Shown here: positions 1-6,313 of the stretch, one piece after another
Position numbering within the stretch: the first letter of the stretch is position 1
Layout of the letters: each line of letters starts with the position of its first letter
Assembly (NCBI GenBank): GCA_007117785.1
Contig: SKFV01000201.1
Location: forward strand, 1-14,883
Length of the DNA stretch: 14,883 bases
Direction of reading: 5' to 3'
DNA from: Pseudomonas sp.
GTDB taxonomy: Bacteria > Pseudomonadota > Gammaproteobacteria > Pseudomonadales > Pseudomonadaceae
Notes under the pieces: model-generated
What the model was told of the DNA's origin: nothing
Seen by the model: only the letters and a program-made list of their open reading frames with translations
Database searches by the model: none
Program-made: the position numbers and the translations under genes

Positions 1-750
1 GAACGGCGCAATGGCGTGATCGAGGTTACCGCGCTGGATGACCAGGAAGCGCTGCAACGTCACCTGGGTCGCAGCAAGCCGCGGCATACCGGGCTGCATC
101 TGGATAGCTACGCACTGCAAGGTCAGGACCTGGCACTGGTATTGCGCCAGGACAAGCCGGGGCGCATTCAGGTGTTTTACCGCTTGCTCGGTAATCAGCA
201 AGCCGAGCTGTATGTACTGGATGAGCGCGGCTCACTGTGGCGCCAGCGCACCGGGTATCAGGATGAGCAAACCCTCTTGCTGCCGCTGCTGCGATTTTTG
301 TACAGCGTGCGCTTGCGCCGCCAGATCAATCAGCCGCTGGATGCCCAGCGCAACCAGGACGAACTGCAGATTGGCGAGATTCTGCCTGCCGGGGCCAACC
401 ACCCGACACGCATCGTCCTGCGCCCGGTACCGGAACTGAAGCTGGAAGCTGATTTCTACGCGGTACAGGCAATTGCCGAACCCAGTGCCCAGCACAGCAG
501 TTGGGTGGTGAGTATTTTCTGCGAACACCGCGAGTTTTCGGCGCTGGACCATGGCGACCAGTTGTTTGCCGCGGTTGCCCGCCACATCCTCGACCGTCGC
601 CGCGAGCACTCGCGCTACCCCTGCTATATCACTGACCTTGACCTTTCTGCGGCCGACCCGGCGGGCAAGATGCAAACCATTCATTATCTGCGCTATCGCC
701 AGCAACTGGAGCAGGCGCTGAACCAGGCCATGGACAGCCTGCGCCAGTGA
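1..750 (+). CDS. cyaA: Class I adenylate cyclase, C-terminal part (5' end outside the window)
   Basis: The frame is open from base 1 to a TGA at 748-750, giving 249 residues. No start is needed inside the window: the GTG at 16 is internal, because the same frame reads through from base 1. I recognise the C-terminal regulatory part of a proteobacterial class I adenylate cyclase, which makes cAMP from ATP in the cytoplasm. The best cue is the stretch YPCYITDLDL (about residues 207-216), followed by a final helix rich in Leu and Gln. The catalytic N-terminal half lies upstream and cannot be judged. In Pseudomonas cyaA lies a few genes before lptM-lysA, and here it is directly adjacent. The call rests on family likeness of the tail plus gene order; the catalytic domain is unseen, so confidence is moderate to good. 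Confidence 0.75.
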   Translation, partial: ERRNGVIEVTALDDQEALQRHLGRSKPRHTGLHLDSYALQGQDLALVLRQDKPGRIQVFYRLLGNQQAELYVLDERGSLWRQRTGYQDEQTLLLPLLRFLYSVRLRRQINQPLDAQRNQDELQIGEILPAGANHPTRIVLRPVPELKLEADFYAVQAIAEPSAQHSSWVVSIFCEHREFSALDHGDQLFAAVARHILDRRREHSRYPCYITDLDLSAADPAGKMQTIHYLRYRQQLEQALNQAMDSLRQ

Positions 751-760
751 CCCTCAGGGC

Positions 761-769
761 TGGTATACT
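761..769 (+). promoter_or_regulatory. Extended -10 promoter for the lptM-lysA-dapF operon
   Basis: The sequence TGGTATACT is an extended -10 element (TGn plus TATACT at 764-769). It lies in the 55-base gap between the cyclase stop and the lptM start. No good -35 hexamer is seen at 16-18 bp spacing, which is tolerable for an extended -10 promoter. Transcription would begin near 776, about 30 bases before the lptM ATG. Inferred from motif and position only. Confidence 0.5.
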
Positions 770-805
770 GGGCAACAACTTTACCGATTTCTCAAGGACG
801 CCCCC

Positions 806-949
806 ATGAAAATGCTCAGTGCTGCCTGCCTTCTTCTGCTCATGCTTGCCGGCTGCGGCCAGAAAGGCCCGCTGTATCAGCCTGAAGGCGCGGCACAGCC
901 TACCAGCCAGGCGGAAGAAGAAGTCACCCAGCAACCCACGCAACGGTGA
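806..949 (+). CDS. lptM: LPS translocon maturation lipoprotein LptM (YifL/LppL-type)
   Basis: This 47-residue lipoprotein has a short signal peptide (MK, then a Leu/Ala-rich segment) and the lipobox LAGC, so Cys17 would be the lipidated first residue. The mature start, CGQKGPLYQP, is the signature of the LptM/YifL family. The family is known to bind the LptD-LptE outer-membrane LPS translocon and help it mature oxidatively. The rest is a low-complexity Gln/Glu/Thr tail. A Shine-Dalgarno AAGGA (794-798) lies 7 bases before the ATG. The gene precedes lysA, as it does in Pseudomonas (there called lppL) and in enterics (next to dapF). The stop codon TGA (947-949) lies inside the lysA ribosome-binding site. 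Lipoprotein status is clear; the role in LPS transport is by family. Confidence 0.88.
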   Translation: MKMLSAACLLLLMLAGCGQKGPLYQPEGAAQPTSQAEEEVTQQPTQR

Positions 950-957
950 GTCAGCGC

Positions 958-2211
958 ATGTCAGCTTTTGAATACCGAGATGGTGAACTCTATGCCGAAG
1001 AGGTTGCGCTGCGTCATATCGCCGATCAACATGGCACCCCTTCTTTCGTCTACTCACGAAGCGCCATCGAACAGGCCTGGCTGGCCTGGGATGAGGCACT
1101 GAAAGATTGTTCGCGCCTGGTCTGTTTTGCGGTCAAGGCCAACTCCAACCTGGGCGTGCTGAATGTACTCGCGCGGCTGGGGGCCGGTTTCGATATCGTC
1201 TCTGGCGGTGAACTGGAACGGGTACTCGCCGCCGGTGGCGATCCAGGGCGGGTGGTTTTCTCCGGTCTGGGTAAATCCGCGGCGGAAATGCGCCGCGCGC
1301 TGGACGTGGGCATCTACTGCTTCAATGTGGAATCGACTGCCGAGCTGGAACGCCTGCAGCATGTAGCCGCCGAACTTGGCGTCAAAGCGCCGGTGTCTCT
1401 GCGGGTCAATCCGGACGTCGATGCAGGGACTCACCCCTATATCTCCACCGGGCTGAAAGAGAACAAGTTCGGTATCGACATTGCGGACGCCGGTGCCGTG
1501 TATCGCCATGCTGCCAGCCTGCCGAATATTGCCATTCATGGCGTTGACTGCCATATCGGCTCACAGCTGACCGAGGTCAGCCCCTTCCTCGACGCGCTGG
1601 ATCGGTTACTGGTGCTTGTGGATGAACTGGCAGCCGAAGGTATCTGCATCCAGCATCTGGATCTGGGTGGTGGCCTGGGGGTGACCTATGCCGACGAGCA
1701 GCCACCGAGCCCGGGCGATTACCTGCGTCAGGTGCGCGAGCGTCTGGGTGATCGCCAACTGACCCTGTTGTTTGAGCCCGGCCGGTCGATTGTCGCCAAT
1801 GCCGGTGTGTTGCTGACCCGGGTCAACCTGCTCAAGCCCACCACGCACAAGAATTTTGCCATTATCGATGCGGCGATGAACGATTTGATTCGCCCGGCCC
1901 TGTACAGCGCCTGGATGGGTATTGACCCGGTATGCCCACGCGATGATCAGCCGCCCCAGGTCTGGGATGTGGTTGGCCCGGTCTGCGAAACCGGCGATTT
2001 CCTCGGCAAGGACCGTGCGCTGGCACTGGCCCCCGGCGATCTGCTGGTCGTGCGTTCTGCCGGTGCCTACGGCTTTGTCATGAGCTCGAATTACAACACC
2101 CGACCGCGTGCCGCCGAGGTACTGGTTGATGGCAGCCAGCAACACCTGGTGCGGCGGCGCGAAACCGTTGCCGAACTTTTTGCCGGCGAAAGCCTGCTGC
2201 CCGAGGCTTGA
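958..2211 (+). CDS. lysA: Diaminopimelate decarboxylase
   Basis: LysA removes CO2 from meso-diaminopimelate to make L-lysine, the last step of the pathway, using PLP in the cytoplasm. The 417-residue protein has the alanine-racemase-type barrel with the PLP lysine in VCFAVKANSN (Lys60), a His in HIGSQ (about 199), the phosphate-binding GGGLG (237-241) and EPGR (273-276). The C-terminal beta domain carries PVCETGDFLG, with the catalytic Cys at 343. Length fits the family (about 415). I chose ATG 958 over an in-frame GTG at 946: it gives the usual MSAFEYRDGEL start and has GGTGAG (945-950) 7 bases upstream, whereas the GTG overlaps that site and the lptM stop. dapF follows after one base, suggesting translational coupling. 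Confidence 0.96.
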   Translation: MSAFEYRDGELYAEEVALRHIADQHGTPSFVYSRSAIEQAWLAWDEALKDCSRLVCFAVKANSNLGVLNVLARLGAGFDIVSGGELERVLAAGGDPGRVVFSGLGKSAAEMRRALDVGIYCFNVESTAELERLQHVAAELGVKAPVSLRVNPDVDAGTHPYISTGLKENKFGIDIADAGAVYRHAASLPNIAIHGVDCHIGSQLTEVSPFLDALDRLLVLVDELAAEGICIQHLDLGGGLGVTYADEQPPSPGDYLRQVRERLGDRQLTLLFEPGRSIVANAGVLLTRVNLLKPTTHKNFAIIDAAMNDLIRPALYSAWMGIDPVCPRDDQPPQVWDVVGPVCETGDFLGKDRALALAPGDLLVVRSAGAYGFVMSSNYNTRPRAAEVLVDGSQQHLVRRRETVAELFAGESLLPEA

Positions 2212-2212
2212 G

Positions 2213-3043
2213 ATGTTGTTGCGATTCACCAAAATGCAGGGGCTGGGCAACGACTTCATGGTCATTGACCTGATCACCCAGCACGTCAGTCTCAATCCTA
2301 AACTGATCCGCCAGTGGAGTGACCGGCGTTTCGGTATCGGTTTTGATCAGCTATTGCTGGTTGAGCCGCCGACCAATCCCGACATGGATTTTTGCTACCG
2401 CATCTTCAATGCCGATGGCAGCGAAGTGGAGCAATGCGGCAACGGTGCGCGCTGCTTTGCACGCTTTGTGCAGGACAAGCGGCTAACGGCCAAAGACGAG
2501 ATTCACGTACAGACGACAGGCGGTCCGATTGTGCTCAACGTAAGGCGTGACGGCCAGGTGCGGGTGAATATGTGTGCACCCCGTTTTGCACCAACGGAGA
2601 TTCCGTTTCAGGCTGACAACGAAGCGCACACCTATGCGCTGGATGTCGCTGGGCAATCGCTGGATGTCGCCACCGTCTCCATGGGCAATCCGCATTGCGT
2701 GACCCTGGTGGATGACCTGGATAACGCCGGCGTTGAGCGACTCGGCCCGCTGATTGAAAACCACCCGCGCTTTCCGCAACGGGTGAATGCCGGCTTTATG
2801 CAGCTTCTGGACGCACACCACGTGCGTCTGCGCGTTTACGAACGGGGCGCTGGCGAGACGCTGGCCTGCGGCACCGGTGCCTGTGCTGCGGCTGTGGCCG
2901 GTATCCGTCAGGGTTTGCTGCAGTCACCCGTCAAGGTCGACCTGCCCGGCGGGCAACTCTTGATCGAATGGGCCGGAAGCGGTAAACCTGTGTTGATGAC
3001 CGGGCCAGCCACACGGGTTTACGAGGGGCAGATACGGGTATGA
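2213..3043 (+). CDS. dapF: Diaminopimelate epimerase
   Basis: DapF interconverts LL- and meso-diaminopimelate by a two-cysteine, cofactor-free mechanism, feeding LysA and peptidoglycan synthesis. The 276-residue length is the family norm. It begins with the typical FTKMQGLGNDF. The two catalytic cysteines are visible: Cys75 in EQCGNGARC and Cys219 in ETLACGTGAC, one in each pseudo-symmetric half. The ATG at 2213 lies one base after the lysA stop, with GAGG (2203-2206) 6 bases upstream inside the lysA end. The stop overlaps the next start as ATGA. Longer upstream extension of the frame lies inside lysA and is not part of the gene. Co-location with lysA places both enzymes of one metabolite in one transcript. 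Confidence 0.97.
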   Translation: MLLRFTKMQGLGNDFMVIDLITQHVSLNPKLIRQWSDRRFGIGFDQLLLVEPPTNPDMDFCYRIFNADGSEVEQCGNGARCFARFVQDKRLTAKDEIHVQTTGGPIVLNVRRDGQVRVNMCAPRFAPTEIPFQADNEAHTYALDVAGQSLDVATVSMGNPHCVTLVDDLDNAGVERLGPLIENHPRFPQRVNAGFMQLLDAHHVRLRVYERGAGETLACGTGACAAAVAGIRQGLLQSPVKVDLPGGQLLIEWAGSGKPVLMTGPATRVYEGQIRV

Positions 3044-3756
3044 GCGAAAAACGCGGCAAGACCGAAGAACCATTGCCCAGCGCCGAGCAGGTAGCCAACT
3101 ACCTGCGCAAGCATCCGGCATTTTTTGCCGAGTATGACGAACTGCTGCCGGAGCTGATTATTCCGCACGAGCGCGGGCATTCCATCTCGCTGGTCGAGCG
3201 CCAGGTCAAGTTACTGCGTGAACGCAATATCGAGATGCGTAACCGTCTGAATCAGTTGATGGATGTTGCACGGGACAATGACCGCCTGTTTGAGAAAAGC
3301 CGCCGGTTGATCCTCGACCTGCTGGAAGCAGACAGCCAGGAACAGATCATTGCCCAGGTTGAAGACAGCCTGCGCAATGACTTTCAGGTGCCTTACGCCA
3401 GCCTGATCCTGTTCAGTGAAACCGAGCGTTTCAGTAACGCCCGCTGTGTCACCCATCAGGCCGCACGCGAAGCTATCGGCCATCTGCTCGATAGCGGCAA
3501 GACGCTCAGCGGCATCCTGCGCCCGGCTGAACTTATCTTCCTGTTTGGCGACAGCGGCAAAGATGTCGCCTCCTGCACTGTGTCTCCAATCCAACACCAG
3601 GGTCTACACGGTGTATTGGCGCTGGGCAGCCGAGACTCTGGTCATTACAAACAGGCCAGCGGTACTCTGTTCCTCGGCTTTATCGCCGACACCCTTGGCC
3701 GCTTGCTGCTGCATCCGCCACAACTGCGCGACGAAGTGCCGGCCAACGATGCCTGA
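3040..3756 (+). CDS. DUF484 family protein (GAF-like), function unknown
   Basis: A 238-residue cytoplasmic protein of the DUF484 family. An N-terminal segment with VANYLRKHPAFF and HSISLVERQ (residues about 18-55) is the family hallmark. It is followed by a charged helical stretch likely to form a coiled coil (about 50-90) and a GAF-like sensor fold (about 100-230). There are no catalytic motifs that I recognise. The family almost always sits between dapF and xerC in pseudomonads, as here. The start overlaps the dapF stop by 4 bases (ATGA), and the 3' end overlaps the xerC start by 8 bases. The biochemical role is not established; the conserved position suggests co-expression with xerC rather than a known pathway step. 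Confidence 0.9.
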   Translation: MSEKRGKTEEPLPSAEQVANYLRKHPAFFAEYDELLPELIIPHERGHSISLVERQVKLLRERNIEMRNRLNQLMDVARDNDRLFEKSRRLILDLLEADSQEQIIAQVEDSLRNDFQVPYASLILFSETERFSNARCVTHQAAREAIGHLLDSGKTLSGILRPAELIFLFGDSGKDVASCTVSPIQHQGLHGVLALGSRDSGHYKQASGTLFLGFIADTLGRLLLHPPQLRDEVPANDA

Positions 3757-4663
3757 GCAAGCAGGCTTGTTGCCGCTACTGGATGCTTTCCTGCACCATT
3801 TGGAGGCTGAACGCCAGGTATCGGCACAGACCGTTACTGCTTACCAGCGCGACCTGCAATCACTGGTCAGTGCGATGAATGAACAGGGCATGGATAGTTG
3901 GGAGCAACTGGACCAGGCACGCTTGCGCCCCCTATTGGCGCGCCGACATCAACGAGGCCAGTCACCGCGCAGCCTGCAGCGCTGGCTGAGTGCAATCCGC
4001 AGCTTCTACCGCTATCTGCAACGCGAAGGCCATTGCCAACACAACCCGGCACTGGACCTGCGCGCGCCCAAGGCTGGTCGCAAACTGCCAAAAACCCTGG
4101 ATACCGACCGCGCCGCGCAACTGTTCAGCAGCAGCGCCGAGCCGGACTGGATTGGCCTGCGTGACAGCGCCATGCTGGAGCTTTTCTATTCGTCGGGTTT
4201 GCGCCTGGCGGAACTGGCGGCACTGAATACCCAGGATCTGGACCTGAGCCAGGGCGAAGTCCGGGTAACCGGTAAAGGCAACAAGACCCGCATCCTGCCG
4301 GTCGGACGTAAAGCCCGCGAGGCCTTGCAAGACTGGCTGGCAGCCCACCCCCGACTGGAGGCCACCGGTAGTCCGCTATTTGTCAGCCAGCGCGGCCAGC
4401 GCCTGGGGCACCGGGCAATTCAGGTGCGCGTGCGCCATGCCGGGCAACAGGTACTCGGGCAGAACCTGCATCCCCATATGCTGCGACATTCCTTTGCCAG
4501 TCACATGCTGGAATCCTCCGGTGACCTGCGCGCTGTACAGGAGCTGCTCGGGCATGCCGACATCAGCACGACCCAGGTATACACCCATCTGGACTTTCAA
4601 CACCTGGCCCAGGTGTATGACCGCGCCCACCCACGAGCCAAACGCAAAACGAGGGACTCATGA
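3749..4663 (+). CDS. xerC: Tyrosine recombinase XerC
   Basis: XerC acts with XerD at the dif site to resolve chromosome dimers before division. The 304-residue protein has an N-terminal SAM-like core-binding domain (about 10-95) and a C-terminal catalytic domain with the full tyrosine-recombinase set: Arg152 (SSGLRLAEL), Lys176 (TGKGNKT), His243 and Arg246 (HPHMLRHSF), His269 (LLGHAD) and nucleophile Tyr278 (TTQVYTHLD). The frame is open back to 3416, but the ATG at 3749 gives the normal XerC start and length (about 300) and just overlaps the DUF484 stop by 8 bases. The equivalent P. aeruginosa gene is called sss. The next gene overlaps the stop as ATGA. Location next to dapF, with all catalytic residues, favours XerC over XerD or a phage integrase. 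Confidence 0.96.
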   Translation: MPEQAGLLPLLDAFLHHLEAERQVSAQTVTAYQRDLQSLVSAMNEQGMDSWEQLDQARLRPLLARRHQRGQSPRSLQRWLSAIRSFYRYLQREGHCQHNPALDLRAPKAGRKLPKTLDTDRAAQLFSSSAEPDWIGLRDSAMLELFYSSGLRLAELAALNTQDLDLSQGEVRVTGKGNKTRILPVGRKAREALQDWLAAHPRLEATGSPLFVSQRGQRLGHRAIQVRVRHAGQQVLGQNLHPHMLRHSFASHMLESSGDLRAVQELLGHADISTTQVYTHLDFQHLAQVYDRAHPRAKRKTRDS

Positions 4664-5376
4664 TCCAATTGCTGACCTTTGACCTGGACAACACCCTGTG
4701 GGAAACCGAATCCGTAGTGGTGGCTGCCGAAAAAATCCTGCTCGACTGGCTGGACCAGCAAGCACCACTCTTTACCCGCAACCTGGACAGCGATGCGCGG
4801 CGCGCACTGCGTAGCCAGGTGCTGGCAATGGACCCAGAGCTGCGCCACCGGGTAACCGATTTTCGTATTGCCGTGCTGCGCCACGGCTTGCTCCAGGCGG
4901 GCTACCCGGAAGCCGAAGCCGACGCGCTGGCACTAGAGGGTTTTGCAGTATTTCTCGAGGCGCGCCATGCCGTCGAGCTATTTCCGCATGCAGAGTCATT
5001 GCTGGCTGAATTATCCAGGCACTATGCGCTGGCGACCATTTCCAACGGCAATGCCGATGTGCGTCGGCTGGGGCTGGACAAGTATTTTCAGGCGATTGTC
5101 TCCGCCGACGAAGTCGGTATCAGCAAACCCGCCCCAGAGCCCTTTATGGCCGCACTGCAGCGTGTCGGCGTAGAGCCGGGGAATGCACTGCATATTGGTG
5201 ATCACCCATCCGACGATGTGCATGGCGCCCGCAGCGTCGGCATGGCCAGCCTCTGGTTCAATCGCTTGGGTACGCCCTGGCCGGAAGAACACCAACCGGC
5301 AGATGGTGAGGTCAAGTGCCTGAGCGAAATCCAGCCCTGGCTGAACGACTTTCAGCGCACCCGGCGATCACGTTAA
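4660..5376 (+). CDS. yigB: HAD-family hydrolase, YigB-like phosphatase
   Basis: A 238-residue haloacid-dehalogenase superfamily phosphatase. Motif I is FDLDNTLW (nucleophile Asp8, general acid Asp10), motif II is ISNGN (Ser128), motif III has Lys156 in ISKPAPEPF, and motif IV is IGDHPSDDVHGA (Asp181 with Asp185/186 for magnesium). A helical cap lies between motifs I and II (about residues 15-105). E. coli YigB, also directly downstream of xerC, dephosphorylates 5-amino-6-(5-phosphoribitylamino)uracil in riboflavin synthesis. The substrate here is inferred from position and family only, since HAD enzymes are promiscuous. The ATG overlaps the xerC stop by 4 bases. It is the last gene of the operon; a perfect palindrome starts 15 bases after its stop. 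Confidence 0.85.
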   Translation: MIQLLTFDLDNTLWETESVVVAAEKILLDWLDQQAPLFTRNLDSDARRALRSQVLAMDPELRHRVTDFRIAVLRHGLLQAGYPEAEADALALEGFAVFLEARHAVELFPHAESLLAELSRHYALATISNGNADVRRLGLDKYFQAIVSADEVGISKPAPEPFMAALQRVGVEPGNALHIGDHPSDDVHGARSVGMASLWFNRLGTPWPEEHQPADGEVKCLSEIQPWLNDFQRTRRSR

Positions 5377-5391
5377 TTACCACCTGCATTC

Positions 5392-5437
5392 AATTAGGGA
5401 CAGACCCCATTTTATAAAATGGGGTCTGTCCCTAATT
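5392..5437. repeat. 46-bp perfect palindrome, copy 1 of a two-copy family (REP/MITE-like or bidirectional terminator)
   Basis: Two 23-base arms (5392-5414 and 5415-5437) are exact reverse complements with no spacer. The arms contain the core AGGGACAGACCCCATTT. It lies in the 69-base gap between the convergent HAD phosphatase and sutA genes and is the only strong hairpin there, so it may end transcription from both sides. Neither side shows a clean run of T after the stem. A near-identical copy lies at 14010-14056, which argues for a dispersed repeat family rather than an ordinary terminator. The GGGACAGACCCC arm resembles palindromic repeats that I associate with Y1/RAYT-type transposases, from memory only. 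Confidence 0.85.
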
Positions 5438-5445
5438 AACACGGA

Positions 5446-5748
5446 CTAGATCGGCCGACTGCCGTATTTGGATTCAGGTTTGCGCGGCGGGTCGTTCAGC
5501 ACATCATCCTTGACTTCCTGCACCTTGCCGCCTCGGGCGAGATACTCCTCGATCTGCTGGGCCAGCATCTGTCGCTCACGCTCCTTGGCTTCGAGCGACA
5601 CACCTTCCAGCTCGTCGCCCTTGCTGGCGGCAGCTTTCTTGCGCACCTTGCTACCGACGTCGCTATCCGCGTCATCCGCTTCCGGCAGGTCGTCCATCTC
5701 TTCGTCGTCTACCGCATCCATGTCGTCATCAAGATCTTCAGCACTCAC
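5446..5748 (-). CDS. sutA: SutA-like RNA-polymerase-associated regulator
   Basis: A 100-residue protein with a very acidic, probably disordered N-terminus (17 Asp/Glu among the first 30 residues), a basic patch (KVRKK), a helical middle (EAKERERQMLAQQIEEYLARG, positions about 53-73 in part) and the conserved tail PESKYGSRPI. These match SutA of Pseudomonas aeruginosa, a small protein that binds RNA polymerase and supports rRNA and other transcription during slow growth. I prefer the GTG at 5748: it has AAGG 8 bases upstream and starts MSAEDL as in the family. A second in-frame GTG at 5757 would add three residues but overlaps that ribosome site. Its downstream neighbour is convergent yigB, with the palindrome between. 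Confidence 0.85.
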   Translation of the reverse strand: MSAEDLDDDMDAVDDEEMDDLPEADDADSDVGSKVRKKAAASKGDELEGVSLEAKERERQMLAQQIEEYLARGGKVQEVKDDVLNDPPRKPESKYGSRPI

Positions 5749-5775
5749 GGCAGCCACCTTTGTGGTTGGAAAACA

Positions 5776-5789
5776 GGCTATTTATAGCC
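5776..5789 (-). promoter_or_regulatory. Possible sutA promoter -10 inside an inverted repeat
   Basis: In the 78-base gap before sutA, the minus strand reads GGCTATAAATAGCC, with 6-base arms around AA. It contains TATAAA, a reasonable -10, about 30 bases before the GTG. No convincing -35 is visible. The symmetry could be an operator or chance. Low confidence. Confidence 0.3.
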
Positions 5790-5826
5790 CAACTGAAAAT
5801 TTTAACCAGTCCTGGCAACAACTTTT

Positions 5827-6246
5827 TTACTCACCCTGCAGGCTAGCCAGCAACTGTCGGCTGCCAGCCTGTTCACGGTGCTCGCCCAGATAGATACCCT
5901 GCCAGGTCCCCATGGCCAGACGACCGCTACTGACCGGAATACTGAGTTGCACGCCCAGCAAGCTGCTTTTGATGTGTGCGGTAATGTCATCCGGGCCTTC
6001 GTACGTATGCTTGAACCAGGACGTTTCATCCGGCACCAGGTGACGTAAAAAGGCTTCCATATCATCACGCACCAAAGGGTCAGCATTTTCGTTAATGGTG
6101 ATAGAGGCGGAGGTATGTTGCAGCCAGAGATGCAACAAGCCAACCTGCATCTCAGCCAACTCAGGCAAGGCCGTTAGCACTTCCCGGTCAATCAGATGAA
6201 AGCCGCGCGCACGGGCGCGCAACCTGATACTGCGTTGTATCCACAT
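5827..6246 (-). CDS. yjbQ: YjbQ/UPF0047 family protein (secondary thiamine-phosphate synthase family)
   Basis: A 139-residue single-domain protein of the YjbQ/UPF0047 family. The signature HTSASITINENADP (44-57) is complete, with further conserved histidines (about 80 and 91) and the C-terminal WQGIYLGEHR (115-124). E. coli YjbQ shows weak thiamine-phosphate synthase activity, hence the usual name, but the true physiological role is unsettled. Start choice: ATG 6246, with GGAG (6253-6256) 6 bases upstream, rather than a TTG at 6258 in the same frame that overlaps that site. The ribosome site directly abuts the T-rich tail of the amtB terminator, leaving almost no room for a promoter between them. 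sutA follows on the same strand after 78 bases. Confidence 0.9.
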   Translation of the reverse strand: MWIQRSIRLRARARGFHLIDREVLTALPELAEMQVGLLHLWLQHTSASITINENADPLVRDDMEAFLRHLVPDETSWFKHTYEGPDDITAHIKSSLLGVQLSIPVSSGRLAMGTWQGIYLGEHREQAGSRQLLASLQGE

Positions 6247-6256
6247 AGTTTGCTCC

Positions 6257-6288
6257 AAACAAAACAGGGCGCCCGAAGGCGCCCTGTT
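6257..6288 (-). terminator. Rho-independent terminator of glnK-amtB
   Basis: On the minus strand an 11-base stem (AACAGGGCGCC with its complement, 6263-6273 and 6278-6288) is closed by a TTCG tetraloop and followed by TTTTGTTT. This is a strong intrinsic terminator, 25 bases after the amtB stop. The tail runs straight into the yjbQ Shine-Dalgarno sequence (6253-6256). Confidence 0.88.
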
Positions 6289-6313
6289 GCGTGTTGCGCA
6301 GTTCTACTCAGTA

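Noticed and set aside
1606..2295. 229-codon open frame on the - strand across lysA and dapF
   Set aside because: It covers the 3' part of lysA and the start of dapF, both certain genes on the other strand; no independent support.
3416..3748. Open frame extending xerC upstream by 111 codons
   Set aside because: It runs through the DUF484 coding region. ATG 3749 gives the normal XerC N-terminus and length, so the extension is a by-product of GC-rich reading frames.
5392..5437. Palindrome as a dif site for the adjacent XerC
   Set aside because: dif is a single roughly 28-bp site with an A/T-rich centre and XerC/XerD half-sites that this does not resemble, and the element occurs twice.
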